From positions 1 through 64,000 of the forward strand of contig NZ_BIMF01000021.1 of assembly GCF_004000945.1 (NCBI RefSeq): a DNA stretch of 64,000 nt, written 5' to 3'. The notes under the pieces were generated by a model. That model was not told the origin of the DNA and searched no databases. It was given only the letters and a program-made list of their open reading frames with translations. The stretch comes from Paenibacillus lautus NBRC 15380. Its GTDB lineage: Bacteria > Bacillota > Bacilli > Paenibacillales > Paenibacillaceae. This document shows, one piece after another, positions 29,045-38,915 of this stretch; position 1 is the stretch's first letter; each line of letters begins with the position of its first letter. Position numbers and translations under genes: made by a program.

Positions 29045-29053
29045 TGCTACAAT
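29045..29053 (+). promoter_or_regulatory. Extended -10 promoter of helD
   Basis: TGCTACAAT (29045-29053) forms an extended -10. TTGCTA at 29021 would be 21 nt away, too far for a normal -35. Confidence 0.45.
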
Positions 29054-29133
29054 GGAACTCCTTTTTGTGTCACGGCCCTTAAAGCCAGACTTTCGATGCG
29101 AAAAAAAATATGTTTCTTAGGAGGTAACTGAAA

Positions 29134-31311
29134 GTGTCAGAATCTTTTCAAAGTGCCTATCAAGAAGAAGAGTCAAGGCTAAACGAGGTTATCGTTGAAA
29201 TTGACCGTCAGCTTGAACGTTTGCGCGGGATTCCGGTATACACGGGCCATGATTTTACGGAGCAGGTGCTCGAAGCAGGACGGGAAGAGAAACGGCAGGC
29301 CCTCGCCAAAAGTTTGCCCGAGCCTTACTTCGGGAGGCTGGATTTTCAGGAGAGTGGAACGGGAGCAAAGAAACCGCTCTACATTGGGAAGATCGGCTTT
29401 GATAAGGAAGATGCCGAGGATCACCCGATGGTGATTGATTGGCGAGCTCCGGTCGCAAGTCTTTTTTATTCGTTTACGGGCGGTACCGACCCCGCATCGT
29501 TTGAAGCACCCGAAGGAATCATCGAGGGGCTGGTGTATTTAAAACGCAACGTCGTAATCCGTAAGCAAATTTTGGAACGGGTATCGGATACGTACAATCG
29601 GGAAAACGGCGGACCTGCGGTATCCGATGAGTTTTTGGTTTACCGTCTCGGGGAAAATAAGGATAACCGACTGCGGGATATCGTATCCACGATCCAAGCG
29701 GAGCAGGACAAAATCATCCGGGCAGCCAAAAACACCGCCCTCATCATCCAAGGGGTGGCGGGAAGCGGAAAAACGACGGTGGCACTGCATCGGCTGGCCT
29801 ATTTGCTCTATCAGTACAAGGAGCAGGTAACCGCGGAGAAAATGATCATATTCGCACCCAACCTGATGTTTCTGGATTACATATCCGACGTGCTGCCTGA
29901 GCTCGGAGTTGGCGATATACAGCAGCGCACGTTTGGCGATTGGGCAGCCGAGCTGCTCGATATTCAGCTCGCTTCGGATGATCATACACACACGCTTCAT
30001 CAATGGTTCGAGACGGAGCCGGGTCAGGGTACCCCGGATATTGACGATAATGTCAGCGGGCGTTACAAAGGCTCATTGAGACTGATGGAGATCATCCGGC
30101 GCTGCGTGGAGTCCATCGAATCCGAAGCTCTTCCGGACGGGGACTTCTCTCCATGGGATGGGGCTATCCTGAAACAGGAGACGATCGCTGAATGGTTCTA
30201 CCAGGAATATAAACCGTATCCACTGGCCAAACGGAAGGAACGGCTGCTGGCCAGATTGCACCGCTGGGTCGAGATGGAACTGAAGAAATCGCCATCAGCG
30301 GTTGTGATGAAAGAACGAAAGAAAAAAGCGGCTCAACGAGAAAAGGCTTATGCAAACCGATGGCTGAAATTTGAGCCGGTCTCACTATATAAACAATTGT
30401 TTGGGGCGGTTAAGGCAACCGGATCGTGGTTTGAAGAGCTATCCGCTCTGATTCCGTCCGAGGTGCTCGCCGCAACGCGTAAGGATCTAAAGAAGAACGT
30501 GGTCCGCGAAGAGGATTTGCCTGCCTTGCTGTATTTCCACTGTTTATTGAATGATATTACCGGAGAGCAGCGTTTTGACCATATCGTTATTGATGAGGCT
30601 CAGGATTTCTCGCCATTCCAGGTGGCTGTGCTGGACCTGTTCGTCAGAGGACATTCCTTCACCATATTAGGTGATTTGTCGCAGGGCATTCATGCCTATC
30701 GCGGCGTTCATGCGTGGGAAGAGATGAGCTCCCTGTTTAAGGAAGAGGAGACAGCCTATTTTGCGCTGACACGCAGTTATCGCTCCACGATGGAGATTAT
30801 CGAATTTGCGAACGGCATTTTGGAGAAGGGGGTTAGCAGTGATCTGCTCGCCGTACCCGTATTTCGAAGCGGCGATGCCGTTCGCCTGATTCCTTATGAT
30901 TCGGAGAAATCCAGAACGAGAGATTTGGAGCGGGCGATGGAGGCACTCATCGCTAAGGAATATCGGACGGTAGCCATTCTCACCCGAACCTTGCGGGAAG
31001 CGCAAGAGCTGCATAAGCAATTCATTACTGCGTGGCCGATGCTGAATCTGATCGATGGCAGCAAAGGAACGTATCAGGGCGGTTATTCCGTACTTCCTGT
31101 TTATTTGTCCAAGGGGCTTGAGTTCGATGCGGTTGTGGTGGCGGATGCAGATCGGGTGCATTACGCGGAGAAAGCCTGGGATGCCAAGCTGATGTATGTG
31201 GGATGTACGCGGGCACTGCATGAGCTGTGGCTGCTGCATGGTGAGCCGCTGCCTTCGTATATCATGACGGAGACCTCAGAAATTACGGCCAGCGGCTGGC
31301 CTGCGGAGTAA
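29134..31311 (+). CDS. helD: HelD, RNA polymerase recycling factor (SF1 helicase-like)
   Basis: HelD uses ATP to strip stalled RNA polymerase from DNA. The 725-residue protein has the N-terminal coiled coil (EEESRLNEVIVEIDRQLERL) that enters the polymerase secondary channel. It also has the 1A domain with Walker A GVAGSGKTTVALHR, the HelD-specific arm insert, FDHIVIDEAQDFSPFQ (motif II, DEAQ), LTRSYRST (motif IV) and KGLEFDAVVVADADRV (motif V), with VGCTRA near the end. GTG start with TTAGGAGGT. It is slightly shorter than B. subtilis HelD (774). No operon partner. Confidence 0.92.
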   Translation: MSESFQSAYQEEESRLNEVIVEIDRQLERLRGIPVYTGHDFTEQVLEAGREEKRQALAKSLPEPYFGRLDFQESGTGAKKPLYIGKIGFDKEDAEDHPMVIDWRAPVASLFYSFTGGTDPASFEAPEGIIEGLVYLKRNVVIRKQILERVSDTYNRENGGPAVSDEFLVYRLGENKDNRLRDIVSTIQAEQDKIIRAAKNTALIIQGVAGSGKTTVALHRLAYLLYQYKEQVTAEKMIIFAPNLMFLDYISDVLPELGVGDIQQRTFGDWAAELLDIQLASDDHTHTLHQWFETEPGQGTPDIDDNVSGRYKGSLRLMEIIRRCVESIESEALPDGDFSPWDGAILKQETIAEWFYQEYKPYPLAKRKERLLARLHRWVEMELKKSPSAVVMKERKKKAAQREKAYANRWLKFEPVSLYKQLFGAVKATGSWFEELSALIPSEVLAATRKDLKKNVVREEDLPALLYFHCLLNDITGEQRFDHIVIDEAQDFSPFQVAVLDLFVRGHSFTILGDLSQGIHAYRGVHAWEEMSSLFKEEETAYFALTRSYRSTMEIIEFANGILEKGVSSDLLAVPVFRSGDAVRLIPYDSEKSRTRDLERAMEALIAKEYRTVAILTRTLREAQELHKQFITAWPMLNLIDGSKGTYQGGYSVLPVYLSKGLEFDAVVVADADRVHYAEKAWDAKLMYVGCTRALHELWLLHGEPLPSYIMTETSEITASGWPAE

Positions 31312-31369
31312 GGTGAGATGGTGTTACTAACGTAGCAACGTTAAGCGTGAAGAGGAAAGAACGGGAAAT

Positions 31370-31420
31370 GTCCCGTGGGGTGGTACATGTCTGCATGTGC
31401 TTGTCTCTGCGGGACTTTTT
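31370..31420 (+). terminator. Terminator after helD with a competing hairpin
   Basis: GTCCCG (31370-31375) can pair with CGGGAC (31410-31415), followed by TTTTTG. The same left arm can instead pair upstream in ACGGGA-AATG-TCCCGT (31361-31376), and GGGGTGGTAC between them resembles a T-box core. It probably ends helD transcripts. Confidence 0.6.
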
Positions 31421-31433
31421 GTTGTGCTTGTGC

Positions 31434-31562
31434 CTAACCAAGCATTTGGTAGGAGGAGCCCAGATTTTCGATAAACCGGATCAAAGTCCATACAGCGAGG
31501 ATGGAACCTGCAGTTGCCAGGATGATGAAGAGTGTCATTTTTCGCATAGGCTTTCGTTTCAA
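31434..31562 (-). CDS. Small single-pass membrane protein, 42 residues
   Basis: The frame opens with TTG at 31562, 8 nt after the strong site AGGGAGG. It encodes a basic N-terminus (KRKPMRK) and a single hydrophobic helix (about 10-30), ending NLGSSYQMLG. It begins 41 nt after the frameshifted membrane gene on the same strand, so the two are probably an operon. No family is recognised. The ribosome binding site and clean topology argue for a real gene. Confidence 0.5.
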   Translation of the reverse strand: MKRKPMRKMTLFIILATAGSILAVWTLIRFIENLGSSYQMLG

Positions 31563-31603
31563 TTCAATAGCCTCCCTTCGTGCGTGGTATTCGAGTGAAA
31601 CGT

Positions 31604-31884
31604 TTATAATAAGACCTCGTTCTCTTCCTCATTTCGGATGCCCTGCTTATATTCATAGAGAATGATGGATGAACGGGTGAAGGCATAAAGGCCGACCAGG
31701 AACTGCAAGATGAGGTGGCATACAGCAGGTTTATCGCGAGTCTCTCATTGTCGAGGTATCCGGGGCCGAATGTTTCTTGTAAAAGATTATGAGTACTGAC
31801 ATAAAGGTAGAGCCCCAGTATACTGAACGTCATATGGATAGCCGCGTTATACAATTTGCGCACGGATTTTTTGCGAGTCGTCAT
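31604..31884 (-). pseudogene. Frameshifted two-helix membrane protein gene
   Basis: The ATG at 31884 (GGGGAG 7 nt upstream) opens a frame with a basic start (TTRKKSVRK) and a first membrane helix (about 14-35). After LAINLLYAT (residue 57, near base 31714) the frame turns into unnatural Ser/Pro/Arg-rich sequence. The -1 frame at that point continues as LILQFLVGLYAFTRSSIIL, completing a second helix, then an acidic tail (NEEENEVLL) and a TAA at 31604-31606. The joined product would be about 93 residues. No slippery heptamer is visible, so a one-base deletion or sequencing error is more likely than programmed frameshifting. Function unknown. Confidence 0.6.
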
Positions 31885-32133
31885 AACATTCTCCCCAGAT
31901 CAGGTTTTTCAATAATTCCCTATTATATTAAACGCTCCAAACCGATGAAAGTTGGGATGTGGTTGAAATAAGCCGCAAATATTGATGGATCTATGAAAGA
32001 TGAAGCGTAGGACAGGAACTTGCCGCAGCCGCAGGCACGGAGAAATCGAATATGATATGATAGAGCGTGATGGATTGGATTGAAACGCAGCATTGTTTAT
32101 TATTGCATTGATATCAGACAAGGAAGTGTAGCA
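31885..32133. other. Gap upstream of rarA
   Basis: This holds the upstream region of the minus-strand membrane genes and of rarA. A possible -10 (TATGAT, 32056-32061) has no clear -35. Nothing else is recognisable. Confidence 0.3.
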
Positions 32134-33441
32134 ATGGATTTATTCAGTATCGGGCGTGAAGGGGACCGTGATTCCCGGCTGCTGGCCGATCGGATGCGCC
32201 CTTCGTCGCTGGATGAATATATAGGACAAGAACATATTATCGGTCCGGGCAAACTGCTTAGACGGGCCATAGAGGCAGACCAGGTTTCTTCCATTTTATT
32301 GTACGGCCCGCCGGGATGCGGCAAAACAACGCTGGCCCATATTATCTCACAGCAAACGAAGGGGTACTTCGTTCGGCTGAATGCGGTGGAAGCCTCGGTT
32401 AAGGACGTCAGGGAAGTCATCGAACAAGCCCAGAGCAACCGCAGCCTGTACGGCACCAAAACGATCCTGTTTCTGGATGAGGTTCACCGCTTTAACAGCT
32501 CAAGACAGGACGCGCTGCTGCCTGCCGTGGAGAACGGCACGATTATATTTATCGGCGCGACGACAGAGAACCCCTTTCATTACGTAAATGGGGCCTTGAT
32601 GAGCCGTTCAACCTTGTTCCAGCTTGAGCCGCTGACTAAGAACCATTCCATGATCGCCATGTTGCGCGCGCTATCCGACCCAGATAAAGGTCTTGGTTTC
32701 ATGGATCTCCAGGCCGATGAGGAAGCATTGGAGCATATTGCAACCATGGCGAACGGGGATATCCGGCGTGCACTGAATGCGCTTGAGCTGGCGGCGATGA
32801 CGACCCCGCCCGATGCAGGCGGTACGGTTCATATTACGCTCGAAGTGGCCGAGGAATCGATCCGCAAGCCGCTCGTCAAGGCGGACGAGTCCACGCAGTA
32901 TGACGTGCTATCAGCCTTTCATAAGAGCATTCGAGGTTCCAGCGATGCGGCCTTGTTCTGGTTTTTGTATGCGGTCGAAAAGCTTGGGATGGACCCGATG
33001 GTGTTCATCCGCCGCTTGATTGCTGCCAGCAGCGAGGATATCGGACTTGCCAATCCGCAAGCGATGGTGCAGGCGGTGAGCGCACTGGATGCCTACCGGA
33101 ACAACGGGTGGCCGGAAGCCAAGCTTAACATTGCCCAGGCCATCCTGTTTGCGGTGGAGAGTCCGAAATCCGATGGCGTTGTGTCAGCCATATCCCGGGC
33201 GATGTCCGCCATGGATGAAGTGAAATCGGCAGAGGTTCCGCTTCATCTGCGTGATGCGCATTACTCGGGGGCGGTGAAGCTGGGACATGTCGGCTATAAG
33301 TACCCGCACGATTATCCGGGCCATTACGTGAAGCAGGAATATTTGCCGAAGGAGCTCTCCCGCCGGGTGTTCTATCAGGCGACGGAGCAGGGGAACGAAG
33401 CCAAGATCGCACATAATCAGCGATTACGACGCGAAGAATAG
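32134..33441 (+). CDS. rarA: RarA/MgsA replication-associated AAA+ ATPase
   Basis: RarA (YrvN in B. subtilis) acts at stalled replication forks. The start is ATG 32134 (MDLFSIG, 435 residues), with ACAAGGAAG 7 nt upstream; the frame is open further upstream but without a ribosome binding site. Motifs: Walker A GPPGCGKTT, Walker B ILFLDEVHRFN, sensor 1 GATTENPFHY, sensor 2 NGDIRRALNALE and the C-terminal tetramerisation region (GHVGYKYPHDYPGHYVKQEYLP, 22 residues in the protein). It precedes the cymR region, as in B. subtilis. Confidence 0.95.
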   Translation: MDLFSIGREGDRDSRLLADRMRPSSLDEYIGQEHIIGPGKLLRRAIEADQVSSILLYGPPGCGKTTLAHIISQQTKGYFVRLNAVEASVKDVREVIEQAQSNRSLYGTKTILFLDEVHRFNSSRQDALLPAVENGTIIFIGATTENPFHYVNGALMSRSTLFQLEPLTKNHSMIAMLRALSDPDKGLGFMDLQADEEALEHIATMANGDIRRALNALELAAMTTPPDAGGTVHITLEVAEESIRKPLVKADESTQYDVLSAFHKSIRGSSDAALFWFLYAVEKLGMDPMVFIRRLIAASSEDIGLANPQAMVQAVSALDAYRNNGWPEAKLNIAQAILFAVESPKSDGVVSAISRAMSAMDEVKSAEVPLHLRDAHYSGAVKLGHVGYKYPHDYPGHYVKQEYLPKELSRRVFYQATEQGNEAKIAHNQRLRREE

Positions 33442-33491
33442 GGTCGTATGAACATGAACGGTAACTACGGCCGCGCAAATGGGGGGAATGA

Positions 33492-34031
33492 ATGATGAAA
33501 ACAGGGAAACAACGGTTTGCCATCCTGCTGCTGTCCGTCGGCATGGTGCTGAGCGGCTGCTCGGGAAAAAGCGCTTCGGAACAGGTCTCCAATAGACAGG
33601 CCGCCGAGGCCGTGCATGAGCATGGGCATCAGACCCAGCTGTCCAATGGGGATATCCAGGAGGCGACGGCTTCGATAGACGAGCTGCCTGCTTTTTTGAA
33701 GAGCCAGACCAGCGAGCTCCAAACGATCTATGCCTTATCCGCGCAGGTGAGTGATGTCCTGAAATATATTCCTTGTTATTGCGGCTGCGGGGACAGTGCC
33801 GGTCATGAGAGCAACCTGAACTGTTTTATTGATGAGATCCAGGAGGACGGCACCGTGGTGTGGGACGATCATGGCACCCGCTGCGGGGTTTGCTTGGACA
33901 TTGCCGTGGAATCTGCCAAAATGAGCAGCGAGGGCAAGAGTCTGATGGAGATTCGGACCGCAATCGACGAGAAATACAGCACAGGTTATGCTAAGCCGAC
34001 ACCAACCCCGATGCCGCCTGCCGAAAGTTAA
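33492..34031 (+). CDS. PCYCGC-motif lipoprotein
   Basis: The 179-residue precursor has a lipobox (VLSGC, Cys about 23) after a hydrophobic signal. A His-rich patch (HEHGH, about 42-46) follows, then YIPCYCGCGDSAGHESNLNCF (21 residues, about 92-112), the signature of the PCYCGC family. GTRCGVCLDIA follows and the tail is Pro/Thr-rich. The clustered Cys and His suggest extracytoplasmic metal binding, but the family has no established function. ATG start with GGGGGGAATG. It is 50 nt after rarA and followed by its own terminator. Confidence 0.82.
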   Translation: MMKTGKQRFAILLLSVGMVLSGCSGKSASEQVSNRQAAEAVHEHGHQTQLSNGDIQEATASIDELPAFLKSQTSELQTIYALSAQVSDVLKYIPCYCGCGDSAGHESNLNCFIDEIQEDGTVVWDDHGTRCGVCLDIAVESAKMSSEGKSLMEIRTAIDEKYSTGYAKPTPTPMPPAES

Positions 34032-34051
34032 TCCTACTGCAGCTAAACAAG

Positions 34052-34095
34052 AAGGCACCCGATGTGATCGATGGATCACTCGAGTGCCTTTTTTA
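34052..34095 (+). terminator. Terminator after the PCYCGC gene
   Basis: AAGGCACCCGATGTGATC pairs with GATCACTCGAGTGCCTT (two mismatches) and runs into six T. Confidence 0.9.
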
Positions 34096-34160
34096 TGTTG
34101 GGATTCATGTCCTTTATGGACGTTATCAGGAATCGCTGATCCGTTTCTTAGCTCAACAGG

Positions 34161-34176
34161 TGTGATCTATCTCACA
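34161..34176 (+). promoter_or_regulatory. Fnr/Crp-type operator upstream of nrdD
   Basis: TGTGA-TCTATC-TCACA is a perfect match to the TGTGAN6TCACA site bound by B. subtilis Fnr (and by E. coli CRP). Its centre (34168.5) is about 41 nt upstream of a start near 34210 implied by TAAATT (34198-34203), the class II activator position. Confidence 0.7.
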
Positions 34177-34181
34177 GCATT

Positions 34182-34197
34182 AAACTATATATGGATG
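34182..34197 (+). promoter_or_regulatory. NrdR box 1
   Basis: AAACTATATATGGATG has the CTATATAT core of the NrdR box (about ACACTATATATAGTGT). It starts 31 bp before box 2, the helical-phase spacing usual for paired NrdR boxes. Confidence 0.65.
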
Positions 34198-34212
34198 TAA
34201 ATTAATAAAACA

Positions 34213-34228
34213 AAACTATATATAGTAT
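34213..34228 (+). promoter_or_regulatory. NrdR box 2
   Basis: AAACTATATATAGTAT contains a perfect ACTATATATAGT palindrome. It would cover the transcription start, so NrdR bound here should repress nrdDG when dATP is high. Confidence 0.8.
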
Positions 34229-34263
34229 GTTGATGAGATGAATACGAGGAGTTGATTATATTC

Positions 34264-36498
34264 ATGAAAGTTATGAAGAGAGACGGATGTCTGGTGAATT
34301 TTGAGATAAGCCGGATCGTGGAGGCGGTGGATAAAGCATTTATAGCGGTTGAGGGTGCTTCCCGCAAGGAAGCCTCCTTGCGGATTGGGGATGAGGTTGC
34401 TCATGCCACCGCGGGTATGGAACAGGTGAGCGTGGAGGAAATTCAGGATATCGTTGTCGAGCATTTGCAAAGAACAGGATACGTAAAGGTGGCGGCAGCT
34501 TATCAACATTACAGGGAAACCCGTGACCTGGAGCGGATGCGGCGGGGAGAACTCTACAAGATCAGCAGGGATGTGATTGGGGTAACGAATCTGGATCTGC
34601 TCCGGGAGAATGCAAATCTGAACGGAGAATCCTTCAGTGGAAAAATGAGTCGGATCGGCTCCGAGTACGCCAAATGGATGGCAAGCAAATTCATCCTGCC
34701 TGGAGAACTCATGAGAGCGGTTAGGGATGGCTATGTGTACGTGCACGACCTGGACCAGTATGCACTCGGAACGACGAACTGCATTTTCATCCCATTTGAC
34801 CGTCTATTGGCCAAGGGCTTCAATACCGGTAACGGATCGGTCAGGCCGCCGCAGAGCATCATGACTGCGATGGCGCTGGTGGCCATCATCTTTCAATCCC
34901 AGCAGAACAGTCAATTCGGCGGCGTGTCCGGAAATAAAATCGATTGGGATCTGGCCCCGTATGTCGGCAAATCGTTTCGTCGGCATTTTCGCAAAGGGCT
35001 GGCTTACTTCGGAGAAGCGGAGAAGGGAGAGGATTGGTCATATGAACGAGCTCTTCAGGATAATGAAATATACATAGACAATGGGCTACTGAAGGACATG
35101 TACCCGCGAATATATCACTACGCATATAACGAAACGGTAAATGAAGTAAAGCAGGCTGCAGAATCCCTGATCCATAATTTAAACACGATGAGCAGCCGGG
35201 CCGGCGGGCAGATTCCCTTTACATCGCTGAACTACGGCATGTGCACGTTAACCGAAGGTAGGCTGGTATCCCACGCTTTGTTGGATGCCACGATGAAAGG
35301 GCTCGGCGGCGGCGAGACGCCGATATTTCCGCAGCATATTTTTCAGTGCAAGCAAGGGGTAAACCAGGCGGAAGGGGAGCCCAATTACGATCTGTTCCTG
35401 AAAGCCGTTGAGTGCTCCAGCCGCAGGCTCTACCCGAATTTTGTCAACGTGGATGCGTCGTTTAATCTGGTCTACTATAACCCGGACGAGCCAGACACGA
35501 TTATTGCCACCATGGGCTGCCGGACACGGACAATTTCAGACCGGTTCGGGCGAAACCGCCTGAGCGGCAAAGGCAACTTATCCTTTAATACGATCAATCT
35601 GGTTCGTCTAGGCATTGAGCATGGCATCATTGAAGGGAAACGGGATATGCCTGACCTGAATCTCTTCTATGAGCAGCTGGATCAGTATATGACCATTGCG
35701 GTAGAGGGTTTGATTCACCGTTACGAGCTGCAGGCCGACCAACCGGCCAAAGCGTCGGATTTTATGATGCGGGAAGGCGTGTGGGAAGGCGGCGAAACCC
35801 TGGCCCCGGAGGACAAGGTACGAGAACTGATTAAGCACGGTACCCTGGCGCTTGGATTTATCGGGCTGGCCGAATGCCTGAAGGCGTTGACCGGACTGCA
35901 TCACGGAGAGGATGAAAACAGTCGCGTTCTGGGAATCGAGATCATCCGGCATTTGCGCCAGTTTTGCGATGCAGCCAGTGAAAGATATAACCTGAACATC
36001 ACGTTGTTTGCCACGCCGGCAGAAGGGTTGTCCGGAAAATTCACGAAGCTGGACCGGCAAACCTTCGGGGTGATCGAGGGTGTGACAGACCGCGAATATT
36101 ATACGAACTCGTTTCATATTCCGGTGTACTATCCGATGGCGGCGTACCGCAAAATCCGTTCCGAAGCTCCTTTCCATGAGCTGTGTAATGCAGGAGCGAT
36201 TTCGTATGTGGAGCTGGACGGCAACGCAAGGCAGAATACGGCTGCTTTTCAGGACATCGTGAAGTTTGCCCTGAAGCAGAACATTGGATATTTCTCTGTA
36301 AACCATCCCGTCGACCGTTGTCCGGCATGCAACTACGAAGGGATTATCGGAAGTGCTTGCCCTGGATGCGGCGCCTTGGAGGCGGATGGAAACTTCCAGC
36401 GGCTGCGGAGAGTGACGGGATACTTAACGGGCAATTATACCGAGCGCTTCAATTCGGCCAAGCAGGCTGAGGTCAGGGATCGGGTGAAGCATCTGTGA
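34264..36498 (+). CDS. nrdD: NrdD, anaerobic (class III) ribonucleotide reductase
   Basis: NrdD reduces ribonucleoside triphosphates anaerobically using a glycyl radical installed by NrdG. From ATG 34264 (GAGGAG 12 nt upstream) it has 744 residues; the TTG at 34252 directly abuts that site. An N-terminal ATP-cone (about 1-90) gives allosteric control. Near the C-terminus are the zinc site CPAC...CPGC and the glycyl-radical segment RRVTGYLTGNY. It overlaps nrdG (GTGA). The promoter carries Fnr-type and NrdR sites. Confidence 0.96.
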   Translation: MKVMKRDGCLVNFEISRIVEAVDKAFIAVEGASRKEASLRIGDEVAHATAGMEQVSVEEIQDIVVEHLQRTGYVKVAAAYQHYRETRDLERMRRGELYKISRDVIGVTNLDLLRENANLNGESFSGKMSRIGSEYAKWMASKFILPGELMRAVRDGYVYVHDLDQYALGTTNCIFIPFDRLLAKGFNTGNGSVRPPQSIMTAMALVAIIFQSQQNSQFGGVSGNKIDWDLAPYVGKSFRRHFRKGLAYFGEAEKGEDWSYERALQDNEIYIDNGLLKDMYPRIYHYAYNETVNEVKQAAESLIHNLNTMSSRAGGQIPFTSLNYGMCTLTEGRLVSHALLDATMKGLGGGETPIFPQHIFQCKQGVNQAEGEPNYDLFLKAVECSSRRLYPNFVNVDASFNLVYYNPDEPDTIIATMGCRTRTISDRFGRNRLSGKGNLSFNTINLVRLGIEHGIIEGKRDMPDLNLFYEQLDQYMTIAVEGLIHRYELQADQPAKASDFMMREGVWEGGETLAPEDKVRELIKHGTLALGFIGLAECLKALTGLHHGEDENSRVLGIEIIRHLRQFCDAASERYNLNITLFATPAEGLSGKFTKLDRQTFGVIEGVTDREYYTNSFHIPVYYPMAAYRKIRSEAPFHELCNAGAISYVELDGNARQNTAAFQDIVKFALKQNIGYFSVNHPVDRCPACNYEGIIGSACPGCGALEADGNFQRLRRVTGYLTGNYTERFNSAKQAEVRDRVKHL

Positions 36499-36998
36499 AT
36501 GTGTGCGGATACATCCCCGAGAGCATTAATGAAGGTCAGGGACTTCGGGCAGTTCTATTCGTGAGCGGCTGCCGTCATGCGTGCGCCGGATGTTTTAATA
36601 CAGATTCCTGGGACTTTGAAGCGGGGGAGCCGTTTACAGAAGAATTGTCCGCGTCCATCCTGCAGGATATCATCGACAACCCTTTGCTGGATGGCGTGAC
36701 CTTATGCGGTGGAGACCCGTTCTTCTCGCCGGAGGAATGCACGGCATTTGTACGCAAGCTCAGGACCCTCTGTCCCGGGAAAAGTGTATGGGCCTACACG
36801 GGCTTCACCTTTGAAGGGCTGCTGAGGCAGCCGAAGCTGCGCGAATTGGCGATGCAGTGCGATGTAATCGTGGATGGCAAATTCCAGCTGGAGTTAAGGG
36901 ATGTCTCGCTTCCCTTTCGAGGCAGCTCCAATCAGCGTTTCATTGACGTAGCCGTCAGCCTAGAACGGGGAGAAACGGTAGAATATGTTCTTCGCTAG
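36495..36998 (+). CDS. nrdG: NrdG, NrdD-activating radical-SAM enzyme
   Basis: NrdG cleaves S-adenosylmethionine to place the glycyl radical on NrdD. The 167 residues start VCGYIPESINEGQG, contain the radical-SAM cluster motif CRHACAGC (CxxxCxxC) and the glycine-rich GVTLCGGDPFFS. The GTG start overlaps the nrdD stop; GTG 36501 is an alternative. It is the last gene of the operon. Confidence 0.95.
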   Translation: MNVCGYIPESINEGQGLRAVLFVSGCRHACAGCFNTDSWDFEAGEPFTEELSASILQDIIDNPLLDGVTLCGGDPFFSPEECTAFVRKLRTLCPGKSVWAYTGFTFEGLLRQPKLRELAMQCDVIVDGKFQLELRDVSLPFRGSSNQRFIDVAVSLERGETVEYVLR

Positions 36999-37004
36999 CA
37001 GGTA

Positions 37005-37057
37005 AAAAAAGAGCACTCACTTTACGGATTCTTCCGTGTTAAGTGTGTGCTCTTTTC
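37005..37057. terminator. Bidirectional terminator between nrdG and mnmA
   Basis: AAAAGAGCACTCACTT and AAGTGTGTGCTCTTTT form a long stem capped by ACGG/TCCGT, with A-rich and T-rich flanks serving both convergent genes. Confidence 0.9.
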
Positions 37058-37072
37058 GTTTAGGCCAGCGGA

Positions 37073-38245
<1,173 letters not shown>

Positions 38246-38481
38246 TCACACGTTTCATTTTGTCCACTCAGGGTGAACATTTTTCAGGTTTCCGATTGGA
38301 ATATTACCCATTGAGGTTCAGGATATGTTACCATAAGCTGAGGGTAATGATCGGAATACGGAGAAAAACACAGGATAAGCTGCTTCACGCGTGGATTACG
38401 CCGTATTTGTCGCTCACCCGCCACCTACAATTCATGTACAGGATGGACATAATATACAAATTGCCGAAAGAGGTGTCACCT

Positions 38482-38901
38482 TTGAAGATATCAACAAAAG
38501 GAAGATACGGATTAACGATTATGATGGAGCTGGCCGCGAGGTTTGGGGAAGGGCCGACTTCGCTGAAGAGCATTGCTGAGAAGAACCAGCTGTCGGAACA
38601 TTATCTTGAGCAGCTGATCGCACCGCTGCGGAATGCGGGTCTGGTCAAAAGCATCCGCGGCGCATACGGAGGATATATCCTTTCCCGTGATCCGGCATCC
38701 ATAACGGCTGGAGATGTCATCCGCGTGCTGGAAGGACCGATATCCCCTGTGGATTTCACGGAAGAGGACGATCCGGCGAAGCGGGATCTATGGCTTCGTA
38801 TCCGCGACAGCATTGCTGAAGTGCTGGATTCCACGACGCTGGACTATCTGATCAACTATCAGGAACAGTCTGCTGCAGACAACTACATGTTCTATATTTA
38901 A
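38482..38901 (+). CDS. cymR: CymR-type Rrf2 regulator of cysteine metabolism
   Basis: CymR represses sulfur-uptake and cysteine-biosynthesis genes, acting with CysK in B. subtilis. From TTG 38482 (AAAGAGGTG upstream) it has 139 residues (138 in B. subtilis). It shows the winged helix-turn-helix of the Rrf2 family: MKISTKGRYGLTIMMELA, SLKSIAEKNQLSEHYLEQL, and wing GLVKSIRGAYGGY. It has no cysteine at all, so it cannot carry the Fe-S cluster of IscR, which supports CymR over IscR. It is immediately upstream of the desulfurase gene. Confidence 0.92.
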   Translation: MKISTKGRYGLTIMMELAARFGEGPTSLKSIAEKNQLSEHYLEQLIAPLRNAGLVKSIRGAYGGYILSRDPASITAGDVIRVLEGPISPVDFTEEDDPAKRDLWLRIRDSIAEVLDSTTLDYLINYQEQSAADNYMFYI

Positions 38902-38915
38902 GGGTGACGACGGAT

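Noticed and set aside
31347-31598. Open frame of 83 codons on the plus strand after helD
   Set aside because: It runs through the helD terminator and opposite the better-supported 42-residue minus-strand gene, and has no start signal.
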